From Chloroflexota bacterium (GTDB taxonomy: Bacteria > Chloroflexota > Anaerolineae > UBA2200), in contig JACIWW010000001.1 in the NCBI GenBank assembly GCA_014360905.1, positions 82,692 through 146,691 on the forward strand: a stretch of 64,000 nucleotides of DNA, given 5' to 3'. Within the stretch, counting starts at the first letter, position 1. Each line of letters begins with the position of its first letter. Position numbers and translations under genes: made by a program. This document shows, in pieces, positions 23,843-32,383 of the stretch. The notes beneath the pieces were generated by a model, which saw only the letters and a list, made by a program, of their open reading frames with translations, did no database searches and had not been told where the DNA came from.

Positions 23843-23890
23843 GAGCCTCTGCCTGGAAGATGCATATCTACGTCTGGCAGGTAGAGGCTC
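23843..23890 (+). promoter_or_regulatory. 13-bp hairpin in the suf leader
   Basis: GAGCCTCTGCCTG (23843-23855) pairs fully with CAGGTAGAGGCTC (23878-23890), one G-U, loop 22 nt, then TTTCT. It ends 43 nt before sufC. It could be an attenuator, a terminator of upstream transcription or an mRNA-stability element. Confidence 0.5.
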
Positions 23891-23933
23891 TTTCTACGCT
23901 GTGGAAACACACTCAATGCGAAAGAGGTGCAAA

Positions 23934-24689
23934 ATGCACAATGGCTATCTTTTGCGCGTGGAGAATCTCCATCTGCAACGACAAGAGAAAAAGATCCTGC
24001 GCGGCGTAACTTTTGAAATTGCGCCCTGGCAGGTATTTGCACTCCTGGGCCGCAATGGCTCAGGTAAGTCCAGCCTGGCTTACACCTTGATGGGTTGTGC
24101 GGGATATAGCCCTTCCGAGGGACGCATCCTCTTCAATGGCCAGGACATTACCAACCTCTCCATTACCGAACGCGCACGGCTAGGCATGACCCTAGCGTGG
24201 CAAGAACCTGCCCGCTTTGAGGGACTGAAGGTAAAGGACTATCTCGCGCTGGGAATGAAGGAACCATTGCGGGAGCGGATGGAAGCGGCACTGAACGCCG
24301 TAGCTCTCTCTCCGCTCTCCTATCTGGAACGCACCGTCAACGATGCCCTTTCCGGTGGCGAACGGAAGCGCATCGAACTGGCTGCCGTCTATGCAATGCA
24401 CCCGCGTCTAGCCATCCTCGACGAGCCCGATTCGGGCATTGATGTGCTTTCGCTGGATGACATTGCCCGTCTGATTCGCCGCCTGGCTGCAGAGGGAACT
24501 TCTGTGCTGCTCATTACACACCGCAACGAGATGGTATCGGTGGCTGATAAAGCAGCGTTGATGTGCGCAGGCGAAATCCTGCGCGTTGGAAAACCGCAGG
24601 CGATGTGCGACTATTACACCAGCCGTTGCCAGCCGTGTGTGACGGCCGAAGCCGTGGAGCCCGTCGGAGATGAGTATGAGCGATTTTGA
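23934..24689 (+). CDS. sufC: Fe-S cluster assembly ATPase SufC
   Basis: About 251 aa. Walker A G-R-N-G-S-G-K-S-S near residue 40, the SufC-typical A-W-Q-E-P-A-R-F-E-G, signature S-G-G-E-R-K-R and Walker B L-A-I-L-D-E-P-D-S-G-I-D. SufC powers the SufBD scaffold. ATG 23934 is preferred over 23832 because AAAGAGGTG lies directly upstream and homology begins there. A C-terminal C-Q-P-C is present. The next gene, the scaffold subunit, overlaps by 20 nt. Confidence 0.92.
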   Translation: MHNGYLLRVENLHLQRQEKKILRGVTFEIAPWQVFALLGRNGSGKSSLAYTLMGCAGYSPSEGRILFNGQDITNLSITERARLGMTLAWQEPARFEGLKVKDYLALGMKEPLRERMEAALNAVALSPLSYLERTVNDALSGGERKRIELAAVYAMHPRLAILDEPDSGIDVLSLDDIARLIRRLAAEGTSVLLITHRNEMVSVADKAALMCAGEILRVGKPQAMCDYYTSRCQPCVTAEAVEPVGDEYERF

Positions 24690-25611
24690 AGCTATCTTGA
24701 AAGCCTATGAGCGCTCAGGGGGCAATCCTCATTTCCTCAAGTCATCGCGTGTGGCCAGCCTGGTCGTCAGCGGCAATCGCATCCTGGGTGCAAACGAAGT
24801 CGCTGGGATTCACCTCATCTCTGAACCATTGCCAGATGGAGTGCGGGTCAAAGTAGTAATTGAACCAGGGATCAAACTGGACACCCCGGCCCATCTCTGC
24901 TTTGGAGTGATCCCGACGGAAGGCACGCAGCGCATCCTATCCGAATTCGAAATTGGCGCAGGGGCCAAAGCGGATTTCATCGCTCACTGCACCTTCCCCA
25001 ATGCCAAGCGCATTGTGCACCTCATGGAAGCGCAGATCCATGTAGGCCGCGACGCTCAAATGAAATACTCCGAGACTCATTATCACGGTGAAGAAGGGGG
25101 CGCCGAAGTGCTGCCCAAAGCCCAGATTGTCGTAGATGAAGGTGGGCAGTATACAGCAGAATTCACATTGACCACCGGTCGTGTGGGCAAGCTAGATCTG
25201 GATTACGTAGTGGACGTAGGCGCCCACGGAGTGGCTGAGCTGACCACCAAAGCCTATGGCTACGGTACAGATACCATCTCTGTGAAAGAAACTATCCATT
25301 TAAATGGCGAGGCGGCGCGTGGCCTAGCTAAGGCACGCATTGCTGTGCGCGATCAAGCCACCAGTGAGGTAATCGGCACAACCGAAGGAAACGCCCCCTT
25401 TGCTCGTGGCCATGTGGACTGCATCGAAATTGTACGCGATAAAGCGATAGCCAATGCCATCCCCGTGGTCAAGGTAACGGATCCCCGTGCGTACGTAACC
25501 CATGAAGCAGCCATTGGCACCGTGGACAAGAAGGAACTGGAGACATTGATGGCTCGCGGTCTGGATGAGGAGACCGCTGTGGATGTGATTATCCGAGGCA
25601 TGTTACGGTAG
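24670..25611 (+). CDS. SufB/SufD family Fe-S scaffold subunit
   Basis: A 313-aa protein, shorter than classical SufB/SufD (420-480 aa) and typical of the minimal SufBC systems of archaea and some anaerobes. The beta-helix region has E-T-H-Y-H-G and the end has T-H-E-A-A-I-G-T-V-D-K, a conserved SufB/D element. With SufC it should build and deliver [4Fe-4S] clusters. No SufS or SufU is adjacent, so the sulfur donor is elsewhere. Confidence 0.9.
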   Translation: MSMSDFEAILKAYERSGGNPHFLKSSRVASLVVSGNRILGANEVAGIHLISEPLPDGVRVKVVIEPGIKLDTPAHLCFGVIPTEGTQRILSEFEIGAGAKADFIAHCTFPNAKRIVHLMEAQIHVGRDAQMKYSETHYHGEEGGAEVLPKAQIVVDEGGQYTAEFTLTTGRVGKLDLDYVVDVGAHGVAELTTKAYGYGTDTISVKETIHLNGEAARGLAKARIAVRDQATSEVIGTTEGNAPFARGHVDCIEIVRDKAIANAIPVVKVTDPRAYVTHEAAIGTVDKKELETLMARGLDEETAVDVIIRGMLR

Positions 25612-25630
25612 CTGCGAAGTGCACAGCAAT

Positions 25631-25683
25631 TTGACTTTTGGGCAAAATTGTTGTATATAATATATAAATGTCGGTTTATACAA
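25631..25683 (+). promoter_or_regulatory. ArsR promoter and operator
   Basis: TTGACT (25631-25636) and an extended TATATAAT (25654-25661; spacer 17-19). TTGTATA (25651-25657) and TATACAA (25677-25683) form an inverted repeat across the start site, a likely operator for the ArsR protein. Confidence 0.7.
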
Positions 25684-25696
25684 ATGGGCTACGCTC

Positions 25697-26059
25697 ATGA
25701 AAATCATAACGACAGAACTGCAACAAATTGCGCAGACAGAACCTAGCATCCTGAAGGACCTCGCTGCTGACCTGGGCATCATTGCTGACGAGACACGGTT
25801 GCGCATTCTCGATCTTTTGGTCAGTGGCGAGCAATGCGTGTGCGATATCACAAAGGCGCTTGAACTATCGCAACCACTGGCTTCCTATCATCTGGCGGTG
25901 CTACGCGCGGCGGGATTAGTACGCACACGCCGCGATGCACGTTGGGCCTACTATTCCCTCAATTGGCAACGCCTGCAGGGCATTGTCGCCTCTTGCCAGC
26001 AGCTTTTCGATTCCGGACGTGTGTCGAATGTGCCAACACCAAAAGCACGTTGTCCATGA
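25697..26059 (+). CDS. ArsR/SmtB family metalloregulator
   Basis: A 120-aa winged-helix protein: A-D-E-T-R-L-R-I-L-D-L-L, then G-E-Q-C-V-C-D-I-T-K-A-L with the Cys-x-Cys of the alpha3 metal site, recognition helix S-Q-P-L-A-S-Y-H-L-A-V-L-R and wing T-R-R-D-A-R-W-A-Y-Y. It should sense arsenite or another soft metal and repress its own transcript. Co-transcribed with the selenoprotein 39 nt downstream, which it may control. Confidence 0.9.
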   Translation: MKIITTELQQIAQTEPSILKDLAADLGIIADETRLRILDLLVSGEQCVCDITKALELSQPLASYHLAVLRAAGLVRTRRDARWAYYSLNWQRLQGIVASCQQLFDSGRVSNVPTPKARCP

Positions 26060-26098
26060 ATACATCATGACCAACATTTGCAGAGGAATGAATTCACC

Positions 26099-26410
26099 AT
26101 GACGCAACAACCTACGCGACCATGCAAATGCAAATCCCGTATGCAACCAGACGGTTCACAGAGCAAAAGTGCAGCCGCGACGCCAGCGCCAAATGCGGTC
26201 CAGATCTTTAGCAAAGCTGGATGTCCTTATACCCGTGCCCTAAGGCGCAAGCTGGAACATGATGGCCTGCCTTATGTAGAGTATGATGTGCTCCAAGAGC
26301 CGGATATGCTCCAGCGAATGTTAGCCTTGAACGGCGGGCAACGGAAGGTGCCCACTATCGTAATGGGCGAGCAAGTCATCATTGGGTTCCATGGCTCCTG
26401 AGCAGTATAA
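26099..26410 (+). CDS. Glutaredoxin-like UXX-star selenoprotein
   Basis: The glutaredoxin fold is clear: F-S-K-A-G-C-P-Y-T-R-A-L-R-R-K-L, G-Q-R-K-V-P-T-I-V with cis-Pro, then I-I-G-F-H-G-S. TGA at 26399-26401 follows, then GCA GTA TAA, so with selenocysteine the C-terminus is U-A-V. This matches the UXX-star (seleno)protein family, where Sec or Cys is third from the end after G-F-G-G-S. Sec101 of 103. The N-terminal extension has C-K-C-K-S. A bulged hairpin at 26412-26431 is the candidate SECIS. AGAGGA precedes ATG 26099. It probably reduces thiols or handles metalloids, given the ArsR gene upstream. Confidence 0.82.
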
Positions 26411-26431
26411 GCTGGCGGCCGTGCGCCGCAG
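26399..26431 (+). promoter_or_regulatory. UGA codon and candidate SECIS overlapping the stop
   Basis: UGA 26399-26401. Hairpin 26412-26431: CTG/CAG outer and CGGC/GCCG inner stems with a one-base bulge, loop CGTGC at 26420-26424. The loop begins 19 nt after UGA with G in position two. The structure lies beyond the TAA at 26408, as expected for a penultimate-region Sec. Confidence 0.6.
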
Positions 26432-26473
26432 TAAGTTGAGGCCTCCGAAACCATATAGCAGAAGGAGAGCATT

Positions 26474-26734
26474 ATGAATGAGCAGGAATTGGAGGAATTC
26501 CTGGCCACCATTACACCGGAGCGCATTCGCCAACTAGTTTTGGAGCTTGAGCCACAGCAACCTAAGGCGGATCGCGGCACGGTAGGCTTGTGGCAAATAC
26601 TAGAAGCGCTAACCCTCGACCTGCCTATTACGGAGGCTGCGGATCAATCGCAGTTAGAGATGCGTCTGCGCAAAGCGGTCATAGCCGCTGTTGAGCAGAT
26701 TGAGGGCATGACTTTTGTCGAAGGCGATGGCTGA
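26474..26734 (+). CDS. Hypothetical acidic protein
   Basis: An 86-aa acidic helical protein (L-E-E-F-L-A-T-I-T-P-E-R-I-R-Q-L-V-L) with no cysteine and no membrane segment. AAGGAGAG lies ahead of ATG 26474. It follows the selenoprotein by 63 nt in the same direction and may be its partner; I recognise no family. Confidence 0.6.
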   Translation: MNEQELEEFLATITPERIRQLVLELEPQQPKADRGTVGLWQILEALTLDLPITEAADQSQLEMRLRKAVIAAVEQIEGMTFVEGDG

Positions 26735-26749
26735 TGAACCCCTGATTTC

Positions 26750-26768
26750 ATCTCCCTGGAAGGGAGAT
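26750..26768. terminator. Convergent terminator candidate
   Basis: ATCTCCC (26750-26756) pairs with GGGAGAT (26762-26768), loop TGGAA, followed by TTTCTT nearby. It sits between convergent genes ending at 26734 and 26795. Confidence 0.55.
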
Positions 26769-26794
26769 AGCATCTTTCTTCCGCCAATGGCGGC

Positions 26795-28261
26795 CTATTC
26801 TAGAAGGCGGTACAGTTTCTGAAATACCCGATGCCTTGAGGCATAAAAGGCGCACTGTTCTGGATTGGGCATGAAAGCAGTAGAGACCCTTGGGGCTTGC
26901 GAAGCCCCAAGGGTCTTCATGTTTCCCAAGGCCCAATGGCCGAGCATTGCTGCGCCAAGGGCGGATGCATCAGGCACCTCCACTGGCATGAGAGGGATGC
27001 GCAGCACATCTGCCAGAATCTGTATCCATACGGGAGAACGGACAACAGCTCCAGTGAGCCGCACTGGTTCCTCTCCTTGGTCTCCCCCCGCGAGGGCTTC
27101 CCAGACATCCGCCAGACAAAAGGCTACTCCCTCTAAAGTGGCGCGTGCCACATGCGCACGAGTATGCTCTAGACTCAAGCCATAGATGACTGCCCGCACC
27201 GTAGGGTTCCAGTGTGGATTGCGCTCACCACTGAAATAAGGCAATACCAGCACACCGCCAGCACCAGCAGGGGCCGTAGACGCATCCTCCAGCAGCTGCT
27301 GATACCCTAGCTCCGCGGGCAGCTCAGGGTAGAACCTCTCGCGTATCCACTGCAATGCCAGTCCACCATTGTTGATGGACCCACCGGCAAACCAACGTCC
27401 GTCCACGAGAAAATAACACCAGGTGCGCTCAGCGACGTCAAACTGCGGCTGCGGAACGATTTTGCGGATGGCACCACTGGTGCCGATGGAAACCACAACC
27501 TGCCCAGGGGATACAGCCCCAGCACCTAGATTTGCCAAGCCTCCATCGCTAGCCCCCGCTACCACGGGCAAGCCTCGTGGCAAGCCCATCTCACTCGCCA
27601 CCTGCTGATTCAATTCTCCGACCACTGCTGCAGGTGAGATGAGGGGTGGCAACTGATCAGGTGTCACTCCAGCCAGACCCAGCGCTTCCGCATCCCAATC
27701 CAGATGTTCGAGATTGAGCAGCCCCGTAGTAGAAGCTAAGCTCAAGTCGGTAGCCCAGATACCAGTCAAACGATGCAGTACCCAGTCCTTGATGGCAACA
27801 AAGCGCGAAGCTCCTTGGCATACCGATTCCCGCAGCCACCACTGCAAACGTACAGGATGATAAGTAGAGCGCAGTGGACACCCAGTGCGCTGATACAAGG
27901 CATAGGGGTCAGTCTGGGCACGCAGAGCAGGCACATAGGACAAAGCACGGTTATCAGCCCAGGTCATCGCCAAGGCCAGCGGGCTAGCCTCTTTATCAAC
28001 AGGAAATAAGCTATGCATGGCGCCACTGAGGCAAAGGCCATGGAGCTGCCTTCGATCCAGCTTTACCGCTAAAGTACGTATGGTCTCTACTACGCCACGC
28101 CAAACTTCGCGCACATCTTGCGCTGCCCAACCGGGATGAGGCGATTGCAGGCTGTATGAACTGGACGCGCTGGCAACAACACATCCATCGGCAGTCAATG
28201 CCACAGCTTTGCAATTGGTCGTGCCCAAATCAAGACCGATCAGCAAGGCATATCTCCCCAC
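26795..28261 (-). CDS. FGGY family carbohydrate kinase (gluconokinase/xylulokinase-like)
   Basis: A 488-aa protein, normal for FGGY kinases. N-terminal I-G-L-D-L-G-T-T-N-C-K-A phosphate loop, central G-A-S-D-G-G-L-A-N-L-G, S-I-G-T-S-G-A-I adenosine loop and late G-A-V-V-R-S-P-V-W. The pattern is nearest to gluconokinases, but the substrate is not certain. It is last in a minus-strand operon after a DUF4380-like protein, a glucosidase and a hydrolase. A 33-bp palindrome at 26884-26916 is inserted near the C-terminus without breaking the frame. Confidence 0.88.
   Translation of the reverse strand: MGRYALLIGLDLGTTNCKAVALTADGCVVASASSSYSLQSPHPGWAAQDVREVWRGVVETIRTLAVKLDRRQLHGLCLSGAMHSLFPVDKEASPLALAMTWADNRALSYVPALRAQTDPYALYQRTGCPLRSTYHPVRLQWWLRESVCQGASRFVAIKDWVLHRLTGIWATDLSLASTTGLLNLEHLDWDAEALGLAGVTPDQLPPLISPAAVVGELNQQVASEMGLPRGLPVVAGASDGGLANLGAGAVSPGQVVVSIGTSGAIRKIVPQPQFDVAERTWCYFLVDGRWFAGGSINNGGLALQWIRERFYPELPAELGYQQLLEDASTAPAGAGGVLVLPYFSGERNPHWNPTVRAVIYGLSLEHTRAHVARATLEGVAFCLADVWEALAGGDQGEEPVRLTGAVVRSPVWIQILADVLRIPLMPVEVPDASALGAAMLGHWALGNMKTLGASQAPRVSTAFMPNPEQCAFYASRHRVFQKLYRLLE
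26884..26916. repeat. Perfect 15-bp palindrome inside the FGGY kinase gene
   Basis: AGACCCTTGGGGCTT and its exact complement AAGCCCCAAGGGTCT around GCG. It codes for K-T-L-G-A-S-Q-A-P-R-V in the kinase, between W-A-L-G-N and S-T-A-F, where the family has a short variable stretch. It looks like a REP-type element carried in frame. Confidence 0.65.
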
Positions 28262-28270
28262 CCAAAAGCC

Positions 28271-29188
28271 CTATCGGTCAGTCGTTTGCGCTATCTGCAC
28301 CTTGGGCAAGATATGTTCATCCACGTCAGCATCGTCCTGGGGCACAGGCACATCGCGGAAGAGGAACCAATACTCGGTATGTTCAACTGCAGCGCCAGGC
28401 TGCAAGCGAACCAGTGGCCCAAGCGTTTCGATCTCCAACATCTCCGCATCGGTGAATATCTCTGCTGAGCAGCCCAAGTCCGGATACGGTACCCCTGGCA
28501 CGTAGTCAAAGCGGACCAAGAAAAGATGCCCATTACGAGCATAGGCTATCCAACCATCTGGGACCATCGCCCCGATTTTCTGATGCGTCTTGGCCCTTGG
28601 ATCCTGTCGCAATAGGATATACTTACTGCTCCATGTATAGCGTGGATCAGCCATGTCCGTATATGCCCAAAGAGCAATGGTGCTCAGTGGTGTCAAAAAT
28701 TCTGCATGTGCGCCACGTGGCGGCAGGGGGATAATCCCCGTACCTCCTGGAGCCATCACTGACAGCGCCCACGGAGCGAGCTCTACTGCCCAGCAATTGG
28801 TATTGCACAAGCGGTGGGTAACCTGCACATGGGGTCCTTCGCGCGAAAAGCGAATATCCATTTCCTTCTGTATGCCCGTGGCCATCTCTACAGGCTGTAT
28901 CAGGCGCACAAAATCTGGATATGTTTCCAACTGAACAGAGCCATTATCAGGAAAATAAGTGCGTGGCATGGCTTCGGGTGCATGCCATAGACGATGCCCC
29001 CCATAGATGCGCCATTCATCGCCACCCACCTTGCCCAGCATGGATTCGTATTCCTTAAATTCATTCTCCTCACCGATAAAACCAAAGCGGATAATGCGTG
29101 GACCAACATCCGTGGTCACTACAAGGTCAACTAAGCCATTGGACAAGCGATAACTATTGGGCCATCCCTTGTAATTCAGTTTTTCCAT
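28271..29188 (-). CDS. DUF4380-like / aldose-epimerase-fold protein
   Basis: About 305 aa. The beginning L-S-N-G-L-V-D-L-V-V-T-T-D-V-G-P-R-I-I-R-F-G recalls galactose-mutarotase-like sandwich proteins, and G-G-H-R-L-W-H-A-P-E contains two histidines where mutarotases have theirs. It may convert or bind a sugar used by the operon. ATG 29188 is chosen over a TTG at 29212 because AAGG lies directly upstream. The kinase gene follows after 9 nt. Confidence 0.65.
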   Translation of the reverse strand: MEKLNYKGWPNSYRLSNGLVDLVVTTDVGPRIIRFGFIGEENEFKEYESMLGKVGGDEWRIYGGHRLWHAPEAMPRTYFPDNGSVQLETYPDFVRLIQPVEMATGIQKEMDIRFSREGPHVQVTHRLCNTNCWAVELAPWALSVMAPGGTGIIPLPPRGAHAEFLTPLSTIALWAYTDMADPRYTWSSKYILLRQDPRAKTHQKIGAMVPDGWIAYARNGHLFLVRFDYVPGVPYPDLGCSAEIFTDAEMLEIETLGPLVRLQPGAAVEHTEYWFLFRDVPVPQDDADVDEHILPKVQIAQTTDR

Positions 29189-29223
29189 AACCTTGTTATC
29201 CTCATTACTCAACGAGTCTGTTA

Positions 29224-30933
29224 TTATGTCAATTCACCTATGTACACTTCAAAAGGCGCGATGGGAAGATGCGTTAGCGTGTCAATAGGGTTGCCTCGTG
29301 AGCGGCTAGAGAAAATCACGCGTGCTGTCATTGCAGGCACATCAAAACTCAGCACATGTGACTTGTTAGACATATTCAGCACTACCAGGCAACTCTGTCC
29401 ATCGCTCTCGCTGCTGCGCAGAAAGGCCAAATAGTCCTGGGCATCCTCATGCAAGGGTACATACTCGCCAGCGATAAGCGCTGGAGTTTGCTTGCGCACT
29501 CGCAACAACCGCCGGTAGAAATTCAGCAGCGAATCAGGATCCGCCAGTTCATCCGCAACGTTAACACCATGAGCATAGTTGGGGTTCACTGGCAGCCAGG
29601 TCTGCACGCCAAGGGGACTGAAACCAGCATTAGGAGCATTCGCCCACTGCATTGGTGTGCGACACTTGTCCCGACCAATGCGTGCGGCATAAATCACAGC
29701 CTCATCCGGCGGAGTCCCTAGAATCTCTGTCTCCACTTGGTACACGATAACTCCGAGCAAATCCCGGAACTGGCACACGTCCGTGAGCAACAAATCGGTC
29801 ATGCCGATCTCCTCACCGTAATAGAGAAAGGGCGTACCACGGAGGGTAAGCATGAGTGCTGCACACAGCCTCGCTATCTCGGCATCGTTCCGCCCATCGC
29901 CAAAATGGCTGTACAGCCGGTCTGTATCGTGATTGCCCAGCGTATTGCATGGCCATGCACCTGGAGGTAACGCATTCAGTCGCTCCTTCTGATTCGCTCT
30001 CACCCAGGCTGGGGTTATGCGATCCGTCCGCATCAACGGAAAATTAAACAGGAGATGAAGTTCGTTCTGCCCATCTCCATAGTAGGCAATATCATCATCT
30101 TCACCCACTAGCATGCGCTCTGGGTACTCATCAACAAGCGCCCTCAACTCACGCATCAATTCATGCGTTTCGGGCTGATCAACTTGATGTACATAGAACT
30201 CATCCTGCTGCTCCAAAAGCCTGGCCCGTTCTTCTGCAGTTTTGGCGTTACGTAAAGCATGATACAACTCCACCTGCGACATCTTGACACTGTGGTCTGG
30301 CATCGCCAGATCTTCAAAGATAGTGCCAATGGCATCTAGGCGAAAGCCATCTATGCCTCGCTCCAGCCAGAAGCGCACGACTTTCCACATCGCTTCCTTG
30401 ACCGCTGGATTATGCCAATTGAGATCAGGCTGCTGTTTTAAGAAATAGTGGTAATAATACTGGCCAGTGGTGGGGTCATATTCCCATGCTGGACCTCCGA
30501 ACGCAGAGTACCAATTGTTGGGAGGCTGCCCATCCTTACCATCACGCCATATATACCAGTCTCGCTTGGGATTATCTCGGCTGGACCGAGACTCGACAAA
30601 CCACGGGTGCAAGTGTGAAGTGTGGTTCAACACCAGGTCCAAGATGACCCGGATGCCACGTTGATGCGCTCCGTCCAGAAAGCGCTGAAAGTCCGCCATC
30701 GTGCCATATTCCGGAGCAACTCCGGTATAGTCGCTCACATCATACCCGCAGTCGTACTGGGGGGATGGATAATGCGGCGATAACCAGATGGCATCAATGC
30801 CCAGATCCTGCAGATAATCCAGGCGCTCAATCATCCCTGGAAAATCTCCAATGCCATCTCCATTGCCATCAGCAAAACTTCGGGGGTAAATCTGATAGAA
30901 GACTGCCTTTTGCCACCATTTCAACCGGGTCAT
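29224..30933 (-). CDS. GH13 alpha-glucosidase (oligo-1,6-glucosidase type)
   Basis: A 569-aa cytoplasmic glycoside hydrolase. Catalytic residues are visible: nucleophile Asp200 in G-F-R-L-D-A-I-G, acid/base Glu278 in L-V-G-E-D-D, transition-state Asp336 in T-L-G-N-H-D-T-D-R. Region I is D-L-V-L-N-H-T-S. No signal peptide. It cleaves alpha-glucosidic bonds in isomaltose-, maltose- or sucrose-like sugars. AAGGAAGGAGAGG precedes the ATG. One stretch (L-L-T-D-V-C-Q-F-R-D-L-L-G-V-I) differs from the usual family text and may reflect substrate specificity. Confidence 0.93.
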   Translation of the reverse strand: MTRLKWWQKAVFYQIYPRSFADGNGDGIGDFPGMIERLDYLQDLGIDAIWLSPHYPSPQYDCGYDVSDYTGVAPEYGTMADFQRFLDGAHQRGIRVILDLVLNHTSHLHPWFVESRSSRDNPKRDWYIWRDGKDGQPPNNWYSAFGGPAWEYDPTTGQYYYHYFLKQQPDLNWHNPAVKEAMWKVVRFWLERGIDGFRLDAIGTIFEDLAMPDHSVKMSQVELYHALRNAKTAEERARLLEQQDEFYVHQVDQPETHELMRELRALVDEYPERMLVGEDDDIAYYGDGQNELHLLFNFPLMRTDRITPAWVRANQKERLNALPPGAWPCNTLGNHDTDRLYSHFGDGRNDAEIARLCAALMLTLRGTPFLYYGEEIGMTDLLLTDVCQFRDLLGVIVYQVETEILGTPPDEAVIYAARIGRDKCRTPMQWANAPNAGFSPLGVQTWLPVNPNYAHGVNVADELADPDSLLNFYRRLLRVRKQTPALIAGEYVPLHEDAQDYLAFLRSSESDGQSCLVVLNMSNKSHVLSFDVPAMTARVIFSSRSRGNPIDTLTHLPIAPFEVYIGELT

Positions 30934-30999
30934 TGCCTCTCCTTCCTTGACGAGACCATTGAGATAGAGGGAATCAAGTTCTATAGTATCGCATTTGCC

Positions 31000-31728
31000 T
31001 CAATGCTCCAATTTATCATGCAGCCACTCCGCCACCTCGCGTTGCACCTGGGGGTCATGGCGTGGGCCAGTGTGCCCGCCGCTATCCAGCAACCATAGAC
31101 GGCTATCTTCACTGGCAAGCGCATACAAGCGTTCGCTGACCGTATATGGGACGAATTCATCGTCGCAGGCGTGGATGAAGAAAATGGGACGTGGTCTGAT
31201 GCGTGCCGGCAGGTCAAAGATATCCGCACTCTCTAGATAGAGCAAATAATCCGGTAAGGTCACGCGCACCTTCCCGCCGGAGAGATGGATCCAATGCCAG
31301 TAGTCAGCATTGAGCAGCCCAGATTTGAGTTGCTCCCCGGCAGCGGTGCAGAAAGCAACTACTGTGCGCAAAGACGGATACTCGGCAGCAGCACGCAGTC
31401 CGTTGTGCGCGCCCATGCTCGATCCAACCAATGCAATGCGCCCGCTGTCTACCTCGAGCCGGCTCTGCAGATAGGACAAGATCGTGCCCACATCCTGCCA
31501 GGCCTGGCCATCCAATGCACCCTCGCTCTGCCCATGCCCACGGCAATCATAGGCCAGCACAGCAAAGCCCTCTCCTTGGAGGAATTGCGCGATGTCAGCA
31601 TAATTTTCTTTGCAACTAGTAATCCCATGGCATAGCACCACGGTGGGAAAAGGCGGCGTGCCCTCTGGCAAGTAGAAATGAGCCGCCAGACGACCGACAT
31701 TCCCTACAAGTTCTATGTTTTCCCGCAT
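31000..31728 (-). CDS. Alpha/beta hydrolase
   Basis: A 242-aa serine hydrolase: oxyanion H-G-I-T-S, nucleophile Ser104 in G-S-S-M-G, Asp in H-A-C-D-D-E-F-V and His in S-G-G-H-T-G-P. Substrate unknown; it resembles small esterases or acyl hydrolases. ATG 31728 is used because GGGAGGG precedes it. It is first in the operon with the glucosidase, so it may remove acyl groups from the same glycosides. Confidence 0.85.
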   Translation of the reverse strand: MRENIELVGNVGRLAAHFYLPEGTPPFPTVVLCHGITSCKENYADIAQFLQGEGFAVLAYDCRGHGQSEGALDGQAWQDVGTILSYLQSRLEVDSGRIALVGSSMGAHNGLRAAAEYPSLRTVVAFCTAAGEQLKSGLLNADYWHWIHLSGGKVRVTLPDYLLYLESADIFDLPARIRPRPIFFIHACDDEFVPYTVSERLYALASEDSRLWLLDSGGHTGPRHDPQVQREVAEWLHDKLEH

Positions 31729-31773
31729 GTACCCTCCCATCGCGTCTTCGCTTGCTACAAACAGTTGTCTACA

Positions 31774-31801
31774 ATCTTAGATAGTTCTTGCCACAAGTCA
31801 A
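31774..31801 (-). promoter_or_regulatory. Promoter of the glucosidase operon
   Basis: On the minus strand TTGACT (31801-31796), 16-nt spacer, TAAGAT (31779-31774), 46 nt before the hydrolase start. Confidence 0.6.
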
Positions 31802-32383
31802 ACGTAACCCTATGAAAATGAGCGCTTCAGCACTCAAAAGCGCCAGGGATGACACAATCGAGAAGTCAGGTTTCTGGGAGAAACCTGGCTTCTCTTCCCT
31901 GGGCGTGGGAGCCCAGGATGCTACAACTTTGCAGAGGCGGCTCCCACGCGCCGTATTCCTTACAATGCCTGCTCCAGATGGACAACAGTCCGCCTTCTCC
32001 TGGCGCGAGCTGTTGCCCACGCCGAGCAGGGTAAGGCACATTTCCGCACCATGTCATCAACGAATGGCTGCGCCAAAACAAATCAACGAATCACAGGTTC
32101 ATTCGTTTATTCGTTCCCCACTCGTTGATGGTCATCCCCCAACTGACCCGGTGTGGGCTGTTGCCCACGCCAAGCGGAGGAAGGCAGCTAGAAAAGCCGC
32201 CCTGCGAATATGCTGCCCTCTTCACTCATCACCTCTCACTCACGAGATTGCTTCGGGCGCAAAGCGCCCTCGCAATGACAGAAGAAAGCGGCTAGAAAAG
32301 CCGCCCTACGAATATGTGGCCCTTACCATTTATCACTCACTCGGCAATTTGACAATAACGCTCCGCCGTGGAAAGGCATCGCT
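31802..32383. repeat. Repeat-rich intergenic region
   Basis: No gene. It holds a 16-bp hairpin with loop GGG (31860-31875 with 31879-31894), a direct repeat GCTGTTGCCCACGCC at 32009-32023 and 32157-32171, a second near-identical pair (CTAGAAAAGCCGCCCT..CGAATATG) at 32181-32212 and 32285-32316, and a hairpin GGGCGC-AAA-GCGCCC near 32255-32269. These look like small mobile palindromic elements. Confidence 0.6.

Noticed and set aside
26057..26101. ArsR and glutaredoxin-like genes are in the same frame separated only by one TGA
   Set aside because: The 13 codons between are not protein-like and a ribosome binding site precedes ATG 26099; two separate genes are simpler.
4528..26401. Genome-wide UGA recoding to Trp or Gly
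   Set aside because: Many genes end at TGA at the expected length (for example 1333 and 7326), so UGA is a normal stop elsewhere.
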